The notes beneath the pieces were generated by a model, which saw only the letters and a program-made list of their open reading frames with translations, searched no databases and was not told the origin of the DNA. From assembly GCF_038396765.1 (NCBI RefSeq), contig NZ_CP150096.1:3951001-4015000 (forward strand): a stretch of DNA of 64,000 nucleotides, in the 5' to 3' direction. Shown piece after piece: positions 41,075 through 50,780 of the stretch; positions within the stretch are counted from its first letter, which is position 1; each line of letters starts with the position of its first letter. This DNA is from Chitinophaga caseinilytica. Lineage in GTDB: Bacteria; Bacteroidota; Bacteroidia; Chitinophagales; Chitinophagaceae. The position numbers and the translations under genes are program-made.

Positions 41075-42235
41075 TTACCTGCTGGCGGAAGCCGCAGGAA
41101 ATTCCAGCAGCCTGCTGCCGGGGCGTTGGCTTTCATAATCCAGTTTGATCCAGTTGGCGTCTTTAACTTTCCCGATCACCCGCGCTTCGTCCAGCACGCC
41201 GTCCCAGAAACGGCCGCCTTTATCCGGGAACTGGCTCTGGTTGCCGATCCCCACGGGATGGTCATCCGATTTCCAGGGGGTATCGAATTTTTCCGTTTTT
41301 TCCAGCTTACCATTCACGTACAGGTGAACATACGGGAAATCATGCACCCCGGTGATGTGGTACCATTGTTTCACCCGCATGTCCGTTTTACCGACTACGC
41401 AAAGATCGCCGCGCGGCGCGGCCCTTTCCACGCAAATCTCGACCAGGTCCGCTTCCGGCTGATGCCAGTTGCGGATGCCGAACTTCTGCAACCGCCAGGA
41501 ATTATCGCCTTTGGCAAACATGGTTTCGTATCCCGGAAGCACTCTTTTGGCTTCGTCGCCCGCATTGGAATAAGTATCGGCATACGCCCAGATGGAAAAC
41601 GTCATTTGTTCCACGAGGTCGAACAGCTTGCGCTTGTCGCTATCTACCTTGATCCATTGTTTTTCCGGGTACCGGAAGCGTTGTGCCTTGCCCAGCACGC
41701 CTTTCACCGTGCTGTAGGGCATCATGTTGACACCGGTGGCATTGGCTTCGTTGGCCGTGGCGTCTGCATAGCCGCCTGGGAGGGTGTTGCCGGGCTCCTG
41801 GAGGTGCCATACACCGGTGAAGCCGTCGGATACGGGGAAAACCTCGGCGGGGCGGTCGGCCGAAGTGGCGGAAGCATTGCCCCAGTGCATGTACAGCAGC
41901 TGTGTGCGGCTGCTGCCTTTTACGAGGGGAATTCTGACCCATACGAGGGCTTCTTTGGCCGCGGGGTCCCACCACTCGATACTCTGCGGCAGGAAAGGCC
42001 CGTCGGGCGTTTCTGAGAACCGGATGTCTGCTCCGTTTGCGATGGCGGCGGAAAAGTTGAAGTTGGACGCATTGAGGGAAACCGCCAGCGGATAGCCCGC
42101 CACATCCCCCGGAACATTGGCCCCGGAAGCGGTCGTGTTCAGACGGACAGCGGCGCTGTGGTTCCAGCCGCCGCGCTGTGCAAATGCCGTTTGGGCCAGC
42201 ATGAGCAATATCAAAGGGAAAACAAGTCGTTTCAT
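41075..42235 (-). CDS. Secreted DUF2341 plus LamG-like (concanavalin A-like) protein
   Basis: 386 residues from ATG 42235, at the signal peptide (KRLVFPLILLMLAQTAFAQ); the open frame extends upstream without a plausible start. Residues about 35-125 match DUF2341 (AVRLNTTASGANVPGDVAGYPLAVSL, PQSIEWWDPAAKEALVWVRIP). Residues about 140-370 form a LamG jelly roll (GVWHLQEPGNTLPGGYADATANEANATGVN, VEQMTFSIWAYADT, GVLDEARVIGK). DUF2341 is often fused to ExbB/MotA-type proteins or to LamG; here it is alone, suggesting a glycan- or surface-binding role. Confidence 0.85.
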   Translation of the reverse strand: MKRLVFPLILLMLAQTAFAQRGGWNHSAAVRLNTTASGANVPGDVAGYPLAVSLNASNFNFSAAIANGADIRFSETPDGPFLPQSIEWWDPAAKEALVWVRIPLVKGSSRTQLLYMHWGNASATSADRPAEVFPVSDGFTGVWHLQEPGNTLPGGYADATANEANATGVNMMPYSTVKGVLGKAQRFRYPEKQWIKVDSDKRKLFDLVEQMTFSIWAYADTYSNAGDEAKRVLPGYETMFAKGDNSWRLQKFGIRNWHQPEADLVEICVERAAPRGDLCVVGKTDMRVKQWYHITGVHDFPYVHLYVNGKLEKTEKFDTPWKSDDHPVGIGNQSQFPDKGGRFWDGVLDEARVIGKVKDANWIKLDYESQRPGSRLLEFPAASASR

Positions 42236-42436
42236 AAAATGGAAAGCGGAAGATACTGATTTATCTTTTCTTCCCCGCAACAGAACCCCCGCGCCCCTGG
42301 CCGCGTTATAACGGAAGCGATTAAACGCATGCGAAAGGAGACCGGTCAGGCACGAGGAATCCACAATAAGAACTTTAGGCTGAATCGGAAAGAAATAATA
42401 CTTTCGTGTTATGTATCACCACCAAATATCCGTTGC

Positions 42437-42928
42437 ATGAAAAACAAGATGACCCTTTTGCTGGTACTGCTGCTCTGCGGCAGCTTTGCCGCCAGCGCGC
42501 AATTAAAAAGATTCAGTATCGGCCCATATGTAGAAGCCGGCTTCCCGGTCGGGGATTTCAGCAAAACCAACAATACCGGCTATGGCATCGGTCTTAATGC
42601 AGATATCAAGCTGGTAGCAGGTTTCGGCGTGACGGGGTCTGTCGGTTACATGCGTTTCGGCGGCAAGTCCGAAAACAATATCGATTATCCCAATGTAGCG
42701 GCCGTTCCCGTTCGCATCGGCCTCAAATACAAACTGATTTCTATCCTGTACGTTAAGGCGGAAGCTGGTGCGGCCAATTATACCGGCGATCTCGACGGTT
42801 CGGCATTCCTCTTCGCTCCGGGCGTAGGCATCCGCGTGCTCGGGCTCGATGTGCAGGCCAAATGGGAGGGATGGTTTAAGAACGGCACCAACAGCTTCTT
42901 CGGGCTGAAGGCCGGGTATAACTTCTAG
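42437..42928 (+). CDS. Outer-membrane beta-barrel protein
   Basis: 163 residues from ATG 42437, with signal peptide KNKMTLLLVLLLCGSFAASAQ. The mature part has alternating aromatic/glycine strands (FSIGPYVEAGFPVGDFSK, YGIGLNADIKLVAGFGVTGSVGYMRFGG, LKAGYNF at the C-terminus), consistent with an eight-strand barrel such as porin/OmpW-like or PorT-type small barrels. The terminal phenylalanine is typical of barrel assembly. Substrate unknown. Confidence 0.85.
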   Translation: MKNKMTLLLVLLLCGSFAASAQLKRFSIGPYVEAGFPVGDFSKTNNTGYGIGLNADIKLVAGFGVTGSVGYMRFGGKSENNIDYPNVAAVPVRIGLKYKLISILYVKAEAGAANYTGDLDGSAFLFAPGVGIRVLGLDVQAKWEGWFKNGTNSFFGLKAGYNF

Positions 42929-42947
42929 GAAATTGCCCCCAATAAGG

Positions 42948-42991
42948 AAAGCCTTCCGGCGCAGGTATTAACACCAGCGCAGGAAGGCTTT
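42948..42991. terminator. Bidirectional terminator between convergent genes
   Basis: AAAGCCTTCC (42948-42957) and GGAAGGCTTT (42982-42991) form a perfect 10-bp stem, followed by T on the plus strand and preceded by A, between the barrel gene and the DsbA-like gene. Confidence 0.75.
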
Positions 42992-43012
42992 TTCTATGGG
43001 AAACGATCGTGT

Positions 43013-43705
43013 TTAGATGCTGCACGACCCGTCGGAACAGGTATTGTCCGCATCGCCCTGTACGTTCACCAACGAAGGGTGCGATTCGCTCCAAACCTTT
43101 TCCAGGGTTTGATGAAAGGCTTCTACAGGCTGCGCGCCGCTGATGGCATATTTCATGTCGAACACGAAAAACGGCACCCCGCGGATGCCCAGTTGCTGGG
43201 CCTGCGCTTCGTCTTGCCGCACTTCGCCGGTGAAATCCGTGCCTTTCAGTACCTCCGATGCATCCAGGCCCGCTTCTCTGGCGATGGCTTCCAGTACCGG
43301 GGTTTCACCGATATGTTTGCCTTCCGTGAAGTAAGCATGGAAAAGGCGCTCTTCGATTTCATCCTGCTTACCATGCTGCGCCGCCAGCTGGATCAGCCGG
43401 TGGGCATTGAAGGTATTGGTATGGATGAGCTTGTCGAACTTGAAATCGATGCCCACGGCCTTTCCCGACTCGGAAACCCGTTGGGAGTTCGCCACGGCCG
43501 CCTCACGCGTCATACCGTATTTCGAAGCCAGCAATGTATAGTGATCTTCCTTGTAATCCTTTTGCGCATCGGGGTTCAGCTCAAAACTGTGCCAGGTCAC
43601 CTCCACGTCTTTCGCATGGGGGAACTGGGCCAGCGCGGCCTCCAGGTGGCGTTTGCCGATGTAACAGAACGGGCAGGCCACGTCCGACCAGATGTCTATT
43701 TTCAT
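43013..43705 (-). CDS. FrnE-like DsbA family oxidoreductase
   Basis: 230 residues from ATG 43705 (the upstream open stretch adds ten residues without support). The N-terminus MKIDIWSDVACPFCYIGK has the thioredoxin-fold CPFC active site, and VTWHSFELNPDA, TFNAHRLIQLAAQHGK, RLFHAYFTEGKHI and GVPFFVFDMKYAISGAQ continue the FrnE/2-hydroxychromene-isomerase pattern. It probably acts as a cytoplasmic disulfide oxidoreductase. The C-terminus ends in an unusual CSDGSCSI. Confidence 0.9.
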   Translation of the reverse strand: MKIDIWSDVACPFCYIGKRHLEAALAQFPHAKDVEVTWHSFELNPDAQKDYKEDHYTLLASKYGMTREAAVANSQRVSESGKAVGIDFKFDKLIHTNTFNAHRLIQLAAQHGKQDEIEERLFHAYFTEGKHIGETPVLEAIAREAGLDASEVLKGTDFTGEVRQDEAQAQQLGIRGVPFFVFDMKYAISGAQPVEAFHQTLEKVWSESHPSLVNVQGDADNTCSDGSCSI

Positions 43706-43810
43706 ACGCTCAAAATTTAAGCTACAAATATACAAAAATCAGACCATCAGGGGGTATTTGCGACAAGTTGGCGATCGCTTATATGCTTAAAAAAAGCCTT
43801 ATATTCGGGT

Positions 43811-44392
43811 ATGCTGTTCAGGGAGAAGATATTGGAGCCCATCCGCCAGGGGAAGGTCAAACTGGCATATCGCCGCTGGAAACGGCCGACCGTCAAAGCC
43901 GGCGGCACCTTGCTGACGGTTATCGGCCTGCTGCATATCGACGCGGTAGACGAGGTGCCGCTTAAGGATATTACCGACGCAACGGCACGGGAATCCGGCT
44001 ACGCCACCCGCCAGGCCTTACTAACGGAACTGGATAAACGGGAAGGAACGCTGTTCCGTATCCGCTTTCATTATGGGGGAGACGATCCGCGCATCGCGCT
44101 GCGGGAATCCGGAGACATGGCGGCCGGCGAAATGGAAAAACTCCTGAAAAAGCTGGAAGGCCTCGACGAGCGGAGCCCTTACGGCCCCTGGACCAAACGC
44201 GCCCTCGGCATCATCCGCCAGCGCCCGGCAGAACGGGCCGGCAATCTGGCCGAAGCGTTGCAGATCGATAAAGACTGGCTGAAGGTCAGCATCCGCAAGC
44301 TCAAGAACATGGGCCTCACCGAAAGCCTGGAAATCGGCTACCGGCTGAGCCCGAGGGGCGAAACCGTCCTGGACGCCTGGAAGCGCCGCTGA
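43811..44392 (+). CDS. ASCH (PUA-like) domain protein with C-terminal winged helix
   Basis: 193 residues. The first 110 resemble ASCH/PUA-like domains: EPIRQGKVKLAYRRWKRPTVKAGGTLLTVIG, LLHIDAVDEVPLKDI and the GT(L)FRIRFHYGG strand. The C-terminal 70 residues (NLAEALQIDKDWLKVSIRKLKNMGLTESLEIG) form a winged-helix-like domain. This suggests an RNA- or nucleic-acid-binding regulator; no target is known. It stands alone, divergent from the DsbA-like gene. Confidence 0.75.
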   Translation: MLFREKILEPIRQGKVKLAYRRWKRPTVKAGGTLLTVIGLLHIDAVDEVPLKDITDATARESGYATRQALLTELDKREGTLFRIRFHYGGDDPRIALRESGDMAAGEMEKLLKKLEGLDERSPYGPWTKRALGIIRQRPAERAGNLAEALQIDKDWLKVSIRKLKNMGLTESLEIGYRLSPRGETVLDAWKRR

Positions 44393-44471
44393 CCCGGCGC
44401 GCCGTTCATACCACATCGCTTTGTTTAACAAATAAATATCCCTAGTTTTCCCCCTTCTTAACAACAGAATT

Positions 44472-46430
44472 ATGCCTGCATTACAGCAAACTAAAAATTG
44501 GCTCGCCGCCATGGCGGGATGCATTTGCATCTGCTCCACGGCCGCAGCGCAACAACCAGAATCCCGCTACAATGCCTACGAAGCCTTCAACCCGGTGTTC
44601 TATCCCGAAAACGGCACAGACGAGCGCACCGCCAGCGGCCGCCCCGGCGCCCGCTACTGGCAGAACGGTGCAGATTACAAGATCGACGTTACGTTCGACG
44701 ACGTGAAGGAAACCGTTTCCGGCACCGTGATCATCACTTACAAAAACAACAGCCCCGAAAACCTGCCGTTCCTCTGGCTGCAGCTCGACCAGAACATTTA
44801 CAAGCTCTCGTCGCGCTCCGTAGCCGCTACATCGCCTACGGGCGGCCGCTGGGCCAACCGCAATTTCGATGGCGGGTACAACATCACCAACGTGGCCCTG
44901 CTGCAGGCGGGCAAATCGCAGAAAGCGGAATTCAATGTCAACGATACCCGCATGCGCGTAGAACTGCCGCAGGCGCTGAAAGCCAATGGCGGCACGCTCC
45001 AGCTGCAGGTGGACTTTTCGTTTTCCATTCCGGAATACGGGACAGACCGCATGGGCATCCTCAATACGAAAAATGGCCGCATTTACGAGATCGCGCAATG
45101 GTATCCGCGGATGTGCGTGTTCGATAACGTGCTCGGCTGGAACACGCTGCCCTACATGGGCCAGGGCGAATTCTACCTGGAATACGGCAATATCGATTAT
45201 AACGTGACGGCGCCGGCCGCGCATATCGTAGTAGGTTCGGGCGAATTGCTCAATCCTGCCGAAGTGCTCACGGCCACGCAGCTCGCCCGCTGGAAACAAG
45301 CTTCCGCGAGCGATAAAACCGTGATGCTGCGCGACCTTTCCGAAGTGAATGACCCCGCATCCCGCCCGGCCAAAGAAAAACTGACCTGGAAGTTCCGTTG
45401 CGTCAACACCCGCGACGTAGCCTGGGCCGCCAGTAAATCGTTCATCTGGGACGCAGCGCGCATCAATCTGCCCGCAGGTAAAAAAGCCCTCGCCATGAGC
45501 GTGTATCCCGAAGAAAGCGCAGGAGATTCCGCCTGGCGCCGTTCCACCGAATTCGTGAAAGGCTGCATCGAACATTATTCCGAAAAATGGTACCCCTACA
45601 CTTATCCCGTTGCCGTAAACGTAGCCGGGATCGTTGGTGGGATGGAATATCCCGGCATCGTGTTCTGCTCTTCCCGCTCGCAGAAAGGCGGACTGTGGGG
45701 CGTAACCAACCACGAATTCGGACATAACTGGTTCCCCATGATCGTGGGCAGCAACGAAAGAAGGTTCGGCTGGATGGACGAAGGTTTTAATACCTTCATC
45801 AACGGGATCGCAGACCGGGCTTTCAATAATGGGGAGTTCTATCACCCGCGCGACCGCCATTCCGTGGCCCGCATGATGTTCTACGATTCCGCCGCCGCCA
45901 TCCTGCACCGGCCTGACGTGATCAAGCCCATGAGCTACGGGACCCTCGGCTATTACAAACCCGCTGTAGGCCTGGAGCTCCTCCGCGATGTGGTGCTCGG
46001 CGAAGAACGATTCGACAAAGCCTTCAGATATTATATCGACAATTGGGCGTTTAAACACCCTACGCAGTGGGACTTCTTCCGTGCCATCGAGAACAGCGCC
46101 GGTGAAAGCCTGGACTGGTTCTGGCGCGGCTGGATCATCAATAACTGGAAAGTGGATATGGCCGCCGGAACCGTGCTCCAGCGCAACGATTCCACCACCG
46201 CCATCCAGGTGATCTGCGTGGAAAAAGCGCCCATGCCGGTGACCGTGGAGATCAAGGAAGCCGACGGCAAAACTTCCCGTGTCGATCTGCCCGTGGAAGT
46301 TTGGCAAGGCGGCGGGTCATGGACGTTCCATCACCTCTCCAAAAGCAAAGTGGTGGCCGTTACGGTAGACCCCGACAAGGTACTGCCCGACGTCAACCCC
46401 GCGAACAATACCTGGAAACCAGCCCCCTGA
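44472..46430 (+). CDS. M1 family zinc metallopeptidase
   Basis: 652 residues with a signal peptide ([17 protein letters not shown]). The aminopeptidase domain shows [10 protein letters not shown] and the zinc motif HEFGH (H414, E415, H418) with the third ligand Glu437 in GWMDEGFN, 18 residues on. A preceding beta domain (about 60-230) and following helical domain complete the M1 layout. It releases N-terminal residues from peptides in the periplasm. A strong terminator follows at 46455, separating it from the polysaccharide locus. Confidence 0.95.
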   Translation: MPALQQTKNWLAAMAGCICICSTAAAQQPESRYNAYEAFNPVFYPENGTDERTASGRPGARYWQNGADYKIDVTFDDVKETVSGTVIITYKNNSPENLPFLWLQLDQNIYKLSSRSVAATSPTGGRWANRNFDGGYNITNVALLQAGKSQKAEFNVNDTRMRVELPQALKANGGTLQLQVDFSFSIPEYGTDRMGILNTKNGRIYEIAQWYPRMCVFDNVLGWNTLPYMGQGEFYLEYGNIDYNVTAPAAHIVVGSGELLNPAEVLTATQLARWKQASASDKTVMLRDLSEVNDPASRPAKEKLTWKFRCVNTRDVAWAASKSFIWDAARINLPAGKKALAMSVYPEESAGDSAWRRSTEFVKGCIEHYSEKWYPYTYPVAVNVAGIVGGMEYPGIVFCSSRSQKGGLWGVTNHEFGHNWFPMIVGSNERRFGWMDEGFNTFINGIADRAFNNGEFYHPRDRHSVARMMFYDSAAAILHRPDVIKPMSYGTLGYYKPAVGLELLRDVVLGEERFDKAFRYYIDNWAFKHPTQWDFFRAIENSAGESLDWFWRGWIINNWKVDMAAGTVLQRNDSTTAIQVICVEKAPMPVTVEIKEADGKTSRVDLPVEVWQGGGSWTFHHLSKSKVVAVTVDPDKVLPDVNPANNTWKPAP

Positions 46431-46454
46431 TAACCGGGACCCGAAATAATTCCG

Positions 46455-46483
46455 AAGCGCCCCCGGCCGGGGGCGCTTTTTTT
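46455..46483 (+). terminator. Rho-independent terminator after the M1 gene
   Basis: AAGCGCCCCCGG and CCGGGGGCGCTT are perfect complements (46455-46478), followed by T through 46483. The innermost pairs must open as the loop. Confidence 0.85.
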
Positions 46484-46524
46484 CGCCCTTTATTTCATAA
46501 ATTACGGTAGTTCCACGATGTTCC

Positions 46525-49500
46525 ATGTTCAAGAAACTACTGATCCCGCTATGTCTCGCCGCGTGCTGTTATGCCAATGCACAACAGCCGTCGTACCCCT
46601 TTTCCAGCCTTAACATCCATCATGGCCTGAGCAACAACCAGGTTAATTGTATTTATAAGGACGACCGCGGTTTCCTCTGGTTCGGCACGCTCGGCGGCCT
46701 CAACCGCTACGACGGTACCAATTTCCGCGTCTTCCGCCACATCTTTTCCGATTCCCTTTCCCTCAGCGACGATTATATCATTGCCCTGTTTTCCGCGCCA
46801 GACGGCCGCATGTACGTGCGCACCCGCAATGGCGACAACGTGTACGATCCCCGCCGGGAACAGTTTTCGCAGGCGGCGCCATGGCTGCGGCAGCGCGGGT
46901 TGCCTGAAACAGGGCTCACGTCCATGCTCATGGCCGGAGATACCTGCTGGGCGGCGTATGCGGATTCGGGACTATATCGCAAACTGCCCAATGGGCGTGC
47001 CGCAAGGATCACACTCCCGATGCGGACAGGCGCGCAGATCGTGGACATCCGCCGGGAAGACGACAAGAATTTGCTGCTACTCTGGCACGATGGCGCCCTC
47101 ACCCGCATCGATCTCCGCAGCGGCCGCACCATCTGGCATTCCGAAGCGCTTTGTGCAGACGTTACGCGCGGGAACTTACCGTTGGCTTTGTTCGTAGACG
47201 CGCAGAAAGATTGCTGGGTGTACCGGCCGGGCATCGACTTTGGCGCGTTGTACTTCCGGCCGTCGACCGGCGAGAAACGCATCGTATCGCGGAAATCGGG
47301 CATCCTCAACAACGATATCGTCAACAGCGTCATCCAGGACGACCGGGGGCTCATCTGGATCGGCACCGATCATGGTGGCGTCAACATCCTCGATAAAAAC
47401 ACGTTCAAGGCCCGGTTTTTCGTAAACCGGCCCGAAGATGCCAAAAGCATCGCGGAAAACGCGATCTATGCGTTGTATAAAGACCGCCAGGGCATCGTTT
47501 GGTGTGGAACGTACAAGCGCGGCCTGAGCTATTTCGCGGAAAACAAAATGAAATTCGCGCTGCACGACAGCAAGCACGGCGATCCGCTTTCCTTGCCATA
47601 CAACGATGTGAACTGTTTCGCGGAAGACAAAAAAGGCAATATCTGGATCGGGACGAACGGCGGCGGATTGATCTATTTCGACCGGAAAACACAGCAATAC
47701 CGCCAATACCGGCACAAACCTGGCGATGATAACAGTCTTAGCAACGACGTCATCGTCAGCCTCCACGTCGATAAATGGGACCAGCTCTGGATCGGGTATT
47801 ATTTCGGTGGGATGGGCTACTTCAGCAACGGGCGCTTCACGCATTACAGCCATTCCCCGAAAGACGCGAACAGCCTCGCCAACAAAACCGTCTGGAAACT
47901 CTATGAAGACCGGCGGAACAATTTCTGGGCAGGCACCCTGGGCGGCGGGCTCGACCGGTTCGACCGCGGCAACGGCATCTTCTATCACAACAGTGTGGAC
48001 ATGGCCAATTCCGTCCATTCCAACTACATCACCGCTTTCGCCGAAACGCCCGCCGGCGACCTCTGGATCGGAACGGCCTACGGCATCGATGTGCTCGATA
48101 AATCGAAAGGGATTTTCGTGCACCTGTTGCGCAGCACGCATCAGCTCAGCAACGACAACGTTACGTCCCTGCATTGCGACAAACAGGGCCGCATGTGGGC
48201 TGGGACCCGCGAGGGGCTTAGTTATTACGATCCATCTACCCAACTCTTCCGCACGTTCAGGATGGAAGAGGGGTTGCCGGACAATACCATCGTCAGCATT
48301 CTGGAAGACGATAACGGTTACCTCTGGGTGAGCACGACGCGGGGCTTATCGCGCATCCGGGCCGCGGGCGAGGGCAGCGCGCTGGCGATTTCCTGCAGGA
48401 ATTACGACGAACAGGATGGTTTGCAGGGCAAGGTGTTCAACGTCAATGCCGCGCTCCGGCTGAAAAGCGGGGAAATGTTGTTTGGCGGGGCAGACGGGTT
48501 CAACCTCTTCAACCCCGCGGAGATTCGTGAAACGAGGACCCCGCCGGCATTGGTTTTCACGGGCCTGCAGTTATTCAACAAAACGATCGCGCCGGGCGAG
48601 AATTTCCGCGGCCACACCGTACTGGGCGCATCGCTGCCGGAAACGCAGGCGATCGAATTGCGGTACAATGAAAATGATTTTTCGGTCGATTTCGCTTCGC
48701 TGAATTTCCGGCATGCAGACAAGAACCGGTATGAATACAAGCTGGAAGGGTTCAACAAGGAATGGATGCTGACTGATGGCAAGACGCGCCGGATATCCTA
48801 CACCAATATTAACCCTGGCGCCTACACGCTGCATGTGCGGTCGTCGCCGGAAGACGGGAACCCCACGGGCGGAGGCATCTCGCTGCAGATCAGGATTTTA
48901 TCCCCATGGTGGGCTACCGGTTGGGCTTACACGATATATGTGTTATTGCTGATCGCGGCGCTGTACCTGGGGCGGATGGCCATCATCCGCAGGGCGCACC
49001 GCCGTTTCGCGCTGCAGAACGAGCGCCGCGAGGCACAACGGCTCCACGAGCTGGATATGATGAAGATCAAGCTGCTGACCAACGTCAGCCACGAATTGCG
49101 GACACCCGTTTCCCTCATCCTTTCCCCCATCGAGGATTTCATCCGGAAGTCGGCCGATGAGGGCGACCGCCGCCAGTTCCAGCTGATCCGGCGGAACGCG
49201 CGGCGCCTCCTCAACCTCGTGAACCAGCTCATGGATTTCCGGAAAATGGAAATGCAGGAACTACGGACAGACCCGCTGCCGGGCGAGCTCATGAGCTTCC
49301 TGCGCGAAGCGGTGCAGTCGTTTTCCGACCTCGCCGAGCGAAAGGGCGTTTCCCTGCATTATGCTGCCGGTCAGGAACCGGTGTACGCCCGGTTCGACCA
49401 CGACAAGCTGGAGCGCATCGTTTTCAACCTGCTTTCCAACGCATTCAAATTCACGCCGGCGGGCGGAAAGGTAGAAGTGTCGGTGGATATATCGCCTGAA

Positions 49501-50583
49501 CCGGAGCGCGCCTGGCTGGAGCTGCGCGTGCGCGATACGGGGATCGGCATTTCGCCCGACCGGATCGGTAAAATCTTCGACCGTTATTTCCAGGCGGATC
49601 AGCGCAGCGCGTTCGTAAGCCCCGGCAGCGGTATCGGGCTGGCCATTACCCGCGAGTTCGTGACCATGCAACAGGGGACCGTGGAGGTGGAGAGCGTTCC
49701 CGATCAGGGGAGTTGCTTTACCGTGCGGATCCCGTATCAGTTGGTTTCAGCCGATGTAAAAGCGGAGACCGTGGTGCCGGAGGTGCCGGCCAATCCCGCC
49801 GGCGACCGTGCCGCCGCGCCACGGAAAGGCAAGCGCAAACCGACGGTTTTGCTGGTGGAAGACACGGAAGATTTCCGTTTTTACCTGAAAGAGAACCTGC
49901 AACAATATTACCAGGTGATGGAAGCCGCCGATGGCGAATCCGGCTGGCAAAAAGCTTTGTCGGCCCAACCGGATTTAGTGGTCAGCGATATCACGATGCC
50001 GGGGATGGACGGGCTGAGCCTTTGCCGGAAAATCCGCGGCAACGCGCGCACGCGCCACATCCCGGTGATCCTGTTAACGGCCATGGGGGAGGAAACGGTG
50101 CAGTTGGAGGGGCTGGATGCGGGGGCAGACGACTATCTCGTGAAACCCTTCAGCTTCGAGATCATGCTGTCGCGCGTGCGCAACCTGCTCGAAAGGAAGG
50201 CCCCCGTGCAATGGGTGATCCCCAAAGACGCGGAGCCCGAACAGCTGTCGGCCGACGAAAAGTTCATGCAACGGGCATTGGAAATCGTAGAGAAGCATCT
50301 TTCCGACGCTGACTTTTCAGTGGAAGCGCTCAGCCGGGAGTTGCACATGAACAGGGTTTCTGTTTACAAAAGGATTTACGCCCTTTCCGGGCAGCCGCCC
50401 ATCGAATTCATCCGTTCCGTACGCCTGCGCCGTGCGGCCGATCTGCTTTCAAAGACGGAAATGAACATCGCCGAGGTGGCGTATGAAGTAGGATTCAATA
50501 ACCCCAAATATTTCGCGCGTTACTTTAAGATGGCCTACCACATGCTGCCTTCGGCCTATGCAACGGCCATGCGCAAACCCTGA
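46525..50583 (+). CDS. Hybrid two-component system (sensor kinase plus response regulator)
   Basis: 1352 residues with a signal peptide (FKKLLIPLCLAACCYANAQ). Domains: 14 or so Reg_prop beta-propeller repeats (about 30-700, with repeated GNIWIGT-type strands), a Y_Y_Y domain (about 705-790), a transmembrane span, HisKA with His856 (NVSHELRTPVSLIL), HATPase (about 960-1080), a receiver with Asp1155 (VVSDITMPGMDG) and a C-terminal AraC-type HTH (about 1250-1350). This is the hybrid two-component system that senses glycans in the periplasm and turns on polysaccharide loci. It precedes the SusC/SusD genes with a 197-base gap. Confidence 0.95.
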   Translation: MFKKLLIPLCLAACCYANAQQPSYPFSSLNIHHGLSNNQVNCIYKDDRGFLWFGTLGGLNRYDGTNFRVFRHIFSDSLSLSDDYIIALFSAPDGRMYVRTRNGDNVYDPRREQFSQAAPWLRQRGLPETGLTSMLMAGDTCWAAYADSGLYRKLPNGRAARITLPMRTGAQIVDIRREDDKNLLLLWHDGALTRIDLRSGRTIWHSEALCADVTRGNLPLALFVDAQKDCWVYRPGIDFGALYFRPSTGEKRIVSRKSGILNNDIVNSVIQDDRGLIWIGTDHGGVNILDKNTFKARFFVNRPEDAKSIAENAIYALYKDRQGIVWCGTYKRGLSYFAENKMKFALHDSKHGDPLSLPYNDVNCFAEDKKGNIWIGTNGGGLIYFDRKTQQYRQYRHKPGDDNSLSNDVIVSLHVDKWDQLWIGYYFGGMGYFSNGRFTHYSHSPKDANSLANKTVWKLYEDRRNNFWAGTLGGGLDRFDRGNGIFYHNSVDMANSVHSNYITAFAETPAGDLWIGTAYGIDVLDKSKGIFVHLLRSTHQLSNDNVTSLHCDKQGRMWAGTREGLSYYDPSTQLFRTFRMEEGLPDNTIVSILEDDNGYLWVSTTRGLSRIRAAGEGSALAISCRNYDEQDGLQGKVFNVNAALRLKSGEMLFGGADGFNLFNPAEIRETRTPPALVFTGLQLFNKTIAPGENFRGHTVLGASLPETQAIELRYNENDFSVDFASLNFRHADKNRYEYKLEGFNKEWMLTDGKTRRISYTNINPGAYTLHVRSSPEDGNPTGGGISLQIRILSPWWATGWAYTIYVLLLIAALYLGRMAIIRRAHRRFALQNERREAQRLHELDMMKIKLLTNVSHELRTPVSLILSPIEDFIRKSADEGDRRQFQLIRRNARRLLNLVNQLMDFRKMEMQELRTDPLPGELMSFLREAVQSFSDLAERKGVSLHYAAGQEPVYARFDHDKLERIVFNLLSNAFKFTPAGGKVEVSVDISPEPERAWLELRVRDTGIGISPDRIGKIFDRYFQADQRSAFVSPGSGIGLAITREFVTMQQGTVEVESVPDQGSCFTVRIPYQLVSADVKAETVVPEVPANPAGDRAAAPRKGKRKPTVLLVEDTEDFRFYLKENLQQYYQVMEAADGESGWQKALSAQPDLVVSDITMPGMDGLSLCRKIRGNARTRHIPVILLTAMGEETVQLEGLDAGADDYLVKPFSFEIMLSRVRNLLERKAPVQWVIPKDAEPEQLSADEKFMQRALEIVEKHLSDADFSVEALSRELHMNRVSVYKRIYALSGQPPIEFIRSVRLRRAADLLSKTEMNIAEVAYEVGFNNPKYFARYFKMAYHMLPSAYATAMRKP

Positions 50584-50780
50584 AGGCAACAAATCATACC
50601 GCTGGAATTAACATTTTAACCCTCCGGTGGCAACATTCGCGCCCCGGATTATAAACATTGCGGTACCCTGCCTCCCGAAGATTCGGGATACTTTTATCCT
50701 GCCCTCCGGATGAGGGCCCACGTTTACAATAGTCAACCAAATCAAACGCGCATTTCATTCCACTAATTAACATTCTACGT

